Assembly (NCBI RefSeq): GCF_037975245.1
Contig: NC_092577.1
Location: 11,040,013 to 11,104,012 of the forward strand
Origin: Apostichopus japonicus
Lineage: Eukaryota; Echinodermata; Holothuroidea; Aspidochirotida; Stichopodidae
Direction of reading: 5' to 3'
Length of the DNA: 64,000 nucleotides
Shown here: in pieces, positions 58,882 through 64,000 of the stretch
Layout of the letters: each line of letters opens with the position of its first letter
Position numbering within the stretch: position 1 is the stretch's first letter
Translations under genes and position numbers: made by a program
Notes under the pieces: model-generated
The model's database searches: none
The model's input: the letters and a program-made list of their open reading frames with translations, nothing else
What the model was told of the DNA's origin: nothing

Positions 58882-59551
58882 CAGGGGCGTATCCAGGATT
58901 TTCTAACCCGGGGGCGTGAATTACTATCTAAGCGGAGCGCCACCATCGGTTGGCGCGGAGCGTACAAGAAAATTTCAGGTTTTGATACCCCCTAGATCAC
59001 CGGAAATGGCACTTCTCGGGCTTGAAAATGACCAACCAGATGTACACTTTTGCCTGAGAACCAAGTATTTCCCAATACTTTTTTTTTCCATCCATAACCT
59101 TTTTGAAGATTGTAACCAGTCACACATCATGTTCGACCTCATTGCATGTCCTGTTGATCATTGCTTTTGTAGGTGATTCTACGTCACGGCCCAAAATATC
59201 CGAAAACCCCACTTTTCAAAGTTTAAAGCCCATTATTTGTTCAGAATTTGAAAATTCACATTTCTCGTGAAGACAATCACTTCAAAACATATACATAATG
59301 TTGCACAAAATTCAATCTATGGACAACCAATATAGAAAAACCTCCTTCAACCCCTAACAGACCGGTCAAAATTGCTACGAGTAGAGGGAAGTATGATGAA
59401 GAATGTTGCTCAGGAAGTTTTCGAAAATTCAGACACAGTTAATTTATTGGTGTACAAATATTACAACCTCTTATAACGGCAATTATAAAACTTCGTTGAA
59501 GGAAATGAAAAATACCAGATATTTCCGATATCAGATATTTCGAAACCGAAC
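58882..59551 (+). mobile_element. Left part of a hAT-like element interrupted by other insertions
   Basis: It begins CAGGGGCGTATCCAGG, has the shared hairpin motif at 58924-58975, and continues collinear with the reversed 38560-39210 element. The right end was not found. A second element is inserted at 59560. Confidence 0.65.
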
Positions 59552-59559
59552 ACTACACA

Positions 59560-60061
59560 CAAAGGCGTAGGAGGCGGGGCTGCAGCCCCCCCCCCCACCA
59601 AAGTTGTTCCCCTGAAAATTCGGGCAATATGCTGAGAATAAATGAATAGTTTAAAAATTATCTCCTTGGTAATTAAAATAAAGTTCTAAGCTTGGCAGAC
59701 TAATTCGCCATTACTACTGTAAAAGAGAGTTTTGACATAATTGGACCTGTATGCTTTTTCTCCATCTACATAAGACATTTCGTTGTTTACATTAGCATCC
59801 TGCGGATGACTGCGCAACTTTCACGGACACATCCATTTGACGTCCACGTCGGGAAGTTGTTATTGAACAACACCCTTGCCAGACGACACACCTTGCTGTC
59901 GGCGGGAAATCGAACCGGGGATCTCATGACTGGGAGACGCCGGCCTTAACCACTAGGCTATACACTCCGCCTATTGACATTAACATGTTGAAATTTTGGT
60001 TATATTTTTTCGGGCAAGTCGTTATACAGCCCCCAAATCCAATTGGGCTCCTACGCCTTTG
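59560..60061. mobile_element. hAT-like element with exact 8-bp target duplication
   Basis: The inverted ends CAAAGGCGTAGGAG and CTCCTACGCCTTTG are flanked by ACTACACA on both sides (59552-59559, 60062-60069). It holds a reversed tRNA-derived SINE at 59825-59973 and no transposase. Confidence 0.88.
59825..59973 (-). mobile_element. tRNA-derived SINE, same family as 2097
   Basis: Reversed, it has GGCGGAGTGTATAGCCTAGTGG and a B-box GGTTCGATTTCC, then the ACAACAACTTCCCGACGTGG-type body. It stops within the body, so it is truncated. Confidence 0.85.
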
Positions 60062-60161
60062 ACTACACACATAGACAGTTTTGAGGCTGTTCATTTTTGA
60101 ACATGCATTTTCATGCTCACTGATATTATGTGATGTCTGCTCTTTGCTTTACAAATTCGAA

Positions 60162-60290
60162 CAGGCGTGTAGCGAGTAATTTGCCAACGGAAGGGCGAAG
60201 CCTGTAGGCAAACTATCTAAGCGAAGCGCCACCATGAGTTGGCGCGAAGCGTACAAGAAAATTTTGGCCGAAAAAGCCTCCCAGATCGCT
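60162..60290 (+). mobile_element. Left end of another short element with the shared motif
   Basis: It begins CAGGCGTGTAGCGAG and carries the hairpin motif at 60213-60265. The other end is not visible. Confidence 0.5.
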
Positions 60291-62014
60291 GGAAATGACA
60301 CACAGGCCTTGTAAGTTGCATCTAAGCATTGTCTATTTTTAAATTACTAGCGATATCATAGAGAAAATTTGCTCGGGTGGGGGGGGGGCGGTCGCCCCTT
60401 CCCGAAATGCGTCATGTTCCCCGACGACTCGGTCGAGTTCAAGACCAGCCACAGTTTGTTCCATTGCACAATTGAACAATTGTTCAAGGCGTCCAGACAC
60501 ACACACGCGTTATGCTAGACCATATATAGTATATATATATATATATATATAGATACATTAGTGAGAGAGGAAAAATGGAAACGTCAACTAGAGCACCAAT
60601 GGTGCAGAAGCTCATACCTTTTCGAGCTTTAAAATGTAGGGCCCACAAAACTTTATGGCCCACCAAATTTCATGCCATTTTCAGATTCCACCAATTTTGG
60701 GCCCATGAGGGATACCCCCCCCCCCCTCCGTTAGCAGAATACTGGCCACACCACTGGCTATAATTCCTATTTTCCCCCTTTAAATCCTGTTTTACCCACT
60801 CTCTCAAACAATACCACTGACCTACCCTATTAAACTTTCTCCCCTCTACCTGAGCAGACCTGAAGTATGGAACGCGAAAAGGGCAACCGTATTTCGTTGC
60901 CTAAACTAAGTTTGTTTCGTTGCCTCAACTAAGTTTGTTGCTGTCTAATCTAAAGCTGTTGCTGCTAGTTTACCATGTTGCTGTTGTTCGTTGATGTCTA
61001 AACTTACGTTGATGTCTAAAGTCACGTTGACGACTAAACGCGCCTTAATGTCTAAACTCACGTTGATTTATAAACCTTACGGTTGATGTCTAAACTCACG
61101 TTGATGTCTAAAACTTTCGTTGCTAAGTTAACTTACGGTTGATGTCTAAACTCACGTTGATGTCTACACTTTCGTTGCTATCTAAAGTTCCGTTGTGAAC
61201 ACATTGTGAACGAACATAATTCTTTCTTTTCAAAACAATTATAACAATCAACCGCAAGTTGCTTCCGTGCAGTGCTAACAACATATCTATTACAGAGATT
61301 TTCATGCTAAATACAGCCAATGATGTTTTCTCAAATTTCCCGAGATTTGTTTGGTTAATAGTCCCTTACCCATTGTCTGCAAACATGCTTGCATCTTCAG
61401 TGCTCAATGAACGCAAAGTATGATGGTTTAACTACGTAACGCGAAAAGGGGGGGGGGGGGGGTATCGTTAATGTCATGCCGGATTTGTAGCAACAGCCAT
61501 GTAAATATCCTTAACAACCTGATTTGTCGAACAAAATCACGTTGTTAACGATATTTACATGATAGTTGATACAACTCCGAGGACGTTATTTACATTTATA
61601 TTGTTAATGTCATATTTGAATAATTGTTTTATCACAGAAAGTTATGAGTTGAGAAAATCTATGAATTTTGTGGGAAGCTACCACAACATCTCTGATACTG
61701 AAAAGGACTTTAAATCTCACAGTATGTTTTGTTCTCTCCATATTGAGAGTTGATAATGTAAAATGTGCATTTATACCACAGTTATTTCTTCGTTGCAAAC
61801 TTGCGTAAAGTTTTGCGGTCCCTTTGACCACGTGCTTCAAGTCATGATTCTGGTGCAACACTAATTCGTGTGCATAAACTACTGCAGTCATACATCGTCA
61901 AAAGTAGTCGTTGAAGTTTCGACATTGCGTAAAAATGTTATTTAAATACTATCATTTTCGTGGAGTTGGTTGTTTCTAAATACTGAAAAGCATCCAGGGT
62001 AAATGTGTTGTAGG
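60291..62014. repeat. Repeat-rich gene-free stretch
   Basis: It holds a (TA)n run (60522-60552), an element-like end ACTGGCCACACCACTG at about 60742-60756, and a degenerate 18-bp minisatellite GTTGATGTCTAAACTCAC at 60890-61200. A G-run lies at about 61448-61463. No gene is recognised; frames at 61123-61320 and 61559-61891 have no domains. Confidence 0.6.
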
Positions 62015-63211
62015 CAAGGACGTCGCTAGAGGGGGGGGGGGGGGTGTGGGGGTGTCTCATCCCCCCAATCTTGGTAAAACTGACGATAGTTGGAAAATTT
62101 CAGTGCCACAGTCGGAATTTCCGACTGTCGCACTCTAATTTTTCCAACTGTCGCACTCTAATTTTCCGACTGTCGCACTCTCATTTTCACATATTCTTGT
62201 AATTTGTGATTGACCTAAAATTTTCGGTCAAAATTGACCTTTGATCAGTGATATTTACCACGTTTTCCTTGTCACATTGAGAAATTGTATCTCGCGATCC
62301 TTATACTCCACCATACAAAACTTCGTATGATTTTGAATACTCTAAAAAAAAAATTCTAATAGAACTACTGTACAAAGTTCGCCAGCTTCAATTCGGTTAA
62401 TTCATGTATTAATTTTGCTATTGGTTTGGTTGACCCTGTTCGCTAGCTTCAAGTAAGTTCAGGATATACATTGTATGGTATACGCGCAATGTTTATCTAC
62501 GGAAGCTTAAAAGTGCCATCAATAAGAAAAACTTTGCCCCATAAGTTGATATTTTTCAGTAAATTGTTTAGATAACAAGATAAAATCTTATCAAAAATGT
62601 TGGATTGCTCAGTTGCTTTAACTGAGCAATTGAAAAAATTTCTGAAAATGTTTAATTGACAATTACTTATCATAGCCTATCTCGTCAATTGGACATTTTT
62701 CTGTAAAATGTTTAATTGTTCACCTCATTCTGAATGCTCAGTTGGAATGAAGTAAACAATTGAAAGTTTTTCATGTGAGTGATAAATAGCCCCCCCCCCC
62801 CCAAGAAAACAATATTAAGCGTGCCAGTAAAAAGCACTGTATATTTTGGTAATTCACTATGTCGTCGAATATAATTTGTTGGAAAAACAATTTCCCCTTT
62901 GTTACATTAACATAGCTTTTGTAGTTAGTAGTCTATGTAGCCTAGAAGCAGATAACTTTACTCAGTTGCTAACTTGCTTAGCCAAAGTGATTAATAAGTT
63001 TGTGAAGTGAGGGCCTGTGTACAAATGTATCGAAAAAAAATTTCCGCGCGCTATGCGCGCGTTCGACATGTTAATGTTGACGAGTAGTACGGGGGGGGGG
63101 GTGGGTACAAGGCAGCAGTCGGAATTTTCTTGCTCCAAAACCCATCCAGTTGGAATTTCAGACACTACACCCCCCCCCCCCCCCAATCATCAGGCCTTAG
63201 CTACGTCCCTG
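62015..63211. mobile_element. hAT-like element, 1.2 kb, exact 8-bp target duplication
   Basis: The ends CAAGGACGTCGCTAGAG and, reversed, CAGGGACGTAGCTAAGG are flanked by GTTGTAGG on both sides (62007-62014 and 63212-63219). Long G/C runs follow each end. Inside are three copies of CGACTGTCGCACTCT (62120-62185) and a hairpin GCTCAGTTGCTTTAACTGAGC near 62608. No transposase is present. Confidence 0.88.
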
Positions 63212-63219
63212 GTTGTAGG

Positions 63220-64000
63220 TAAGGTGATATGATCTTTTCTCCACAAATTTTCAGGATTTTCAGTTGAAACTCCGAAGTTTGAACAGGCCTAATACAAATT
63301 GCGTGGAATTTAGCGAGATATGCACACTACATTTGCGGGGATATTTGAAGAGTTGGGGTAGCTGGTGAAATCGCTGCAGGTCAAAGCATCGAGGTACTAT
63401 ATACGGAGTTGGAGAGGAGGAAAGAGTGGCAGGGCAGGCGAAATGAAGGTCGGACGGCCGCCCTTGTAAAACAGCGAAGCTAGGGCACTGGATGGCATCC
63501 GCCATATATATATATTGTGTAGAGAATTCACAAAGTACAGGCAGTGATAATATCGCATCTTCTCAACTATAAACACTAGTAAAAGTATAGGTCATATAAT
63601 AAACGCAATTGGTGTTCGATCGGGACGAAAACATTTGTCTTTAGTAATATTACTGTCATTCGTTTTCCAGACATATATCCAGACATCATGTAATGGTTCA
63701 ATAATTCAATTTTAAGTACAGTATTTTATGCTGGCATTTTGTCTCGACACTCCTTTTACTTGATTACCGACATTCCCAGATTATCTCTACACATTGTTGG
63801 AGGGGCTCAATGAAATTAGTTTAAAAATGCAGTATTTTTATGCTGGTACTTTGTCTAGACACTCGACGTTGTACTTGATTTCCGACATTCACAGCGTATA
63901 TGCATAGCCTATAAGTATAACATTAAAACATTTTAAAAGTTGTTTACCGTGCAGCCTCCTATTCGTATGAGTTGTACTAACGCACATGTTATCTGATAGG
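63220..64000. other. Gene-free right edge
   Basis: A weak internal repeat is visible: the CAGTATTTTxATGCTGGxxxTTTGTCT block with GACACTC and TTCCGACATT occurs near 63718 and 63829. No gene is recognised. Confidence 0.5.

Overview
The window looks like AT-rich nuclear DNA of a marine invertebrate deuterostome, most likely an echinoderm and perhaps a sea cucumber. This is inferred from the split genes with GT/AG introns, the lineage-expanded TRIM-like and flavin monooxygenase genes, and the dense tRNA-derived SINEs, hAT-like short elements and non-LTR remnants. No database search was possible, so the species is a guess. Four genes read as intact: two TRIM-type RING/B-box proteins (3413-5623 and 28693-30882), one seven-exon flavin-containing monooxygenase (11358-18197), and a transposon-borne pair, a zinc-finger transposase (46868-49588) with a five-exon SAM-domain gene (50255-55509).

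Left part (1-24000). A decayed TRIM copy (795-1800) precedes the intact TRIM-B, whose upstream DNA is tandemly duplicated. Then come remnants of a transposon-associated gene, an AT-rich minisatellite, a non-LTR remnant and a SINE. The FMO gene follows, and its 5' flank is also tandemly duplicated. A third TRIM copy, on the minus strand (22064-23617), is broken. Middle part (24000-44900). Two nested hAT-like elements with exact 8-bp target duplications sit before the intact TRIM-D. About 2 kb of DNA upstream of TRIM-D recurs upstream of a fifth, deleted and frameshifted TRIM (43318-44607), so the locus grew by segmental duplication and then decayed. Between them lie tRNA-derived repeats, a non-LTR remnant with a second one nested in it, a satellite block and a 557-bp tandem duplication.

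Right part (44900-64000). The transposase and SAM-domain genes lie between inverted ends starting CACTGTTAAAAA at 44967 and 58654. The ends are rich in CTGTAAA/TTTACAG subterminal motifs and flanked by TA on both sides. I interpret the whole 13.7 kb as one, possibly still autonomous, CACTA-like (EnSpm/CMC) DNA transposon whose second gene is a SAMD3-like partner. Beyond it is a pile of nested short hAT-like elements and minisatellites.

The strongest observations are: the putatively complete two-gene CACTA-like element; five TRIM copies at different stages of decay; a hairpin-forming motif of about 50 bp shared by six element copies with different ends; nested insertions whose order can be read from target duplications; and an FMO whose signature histidine is threonine.
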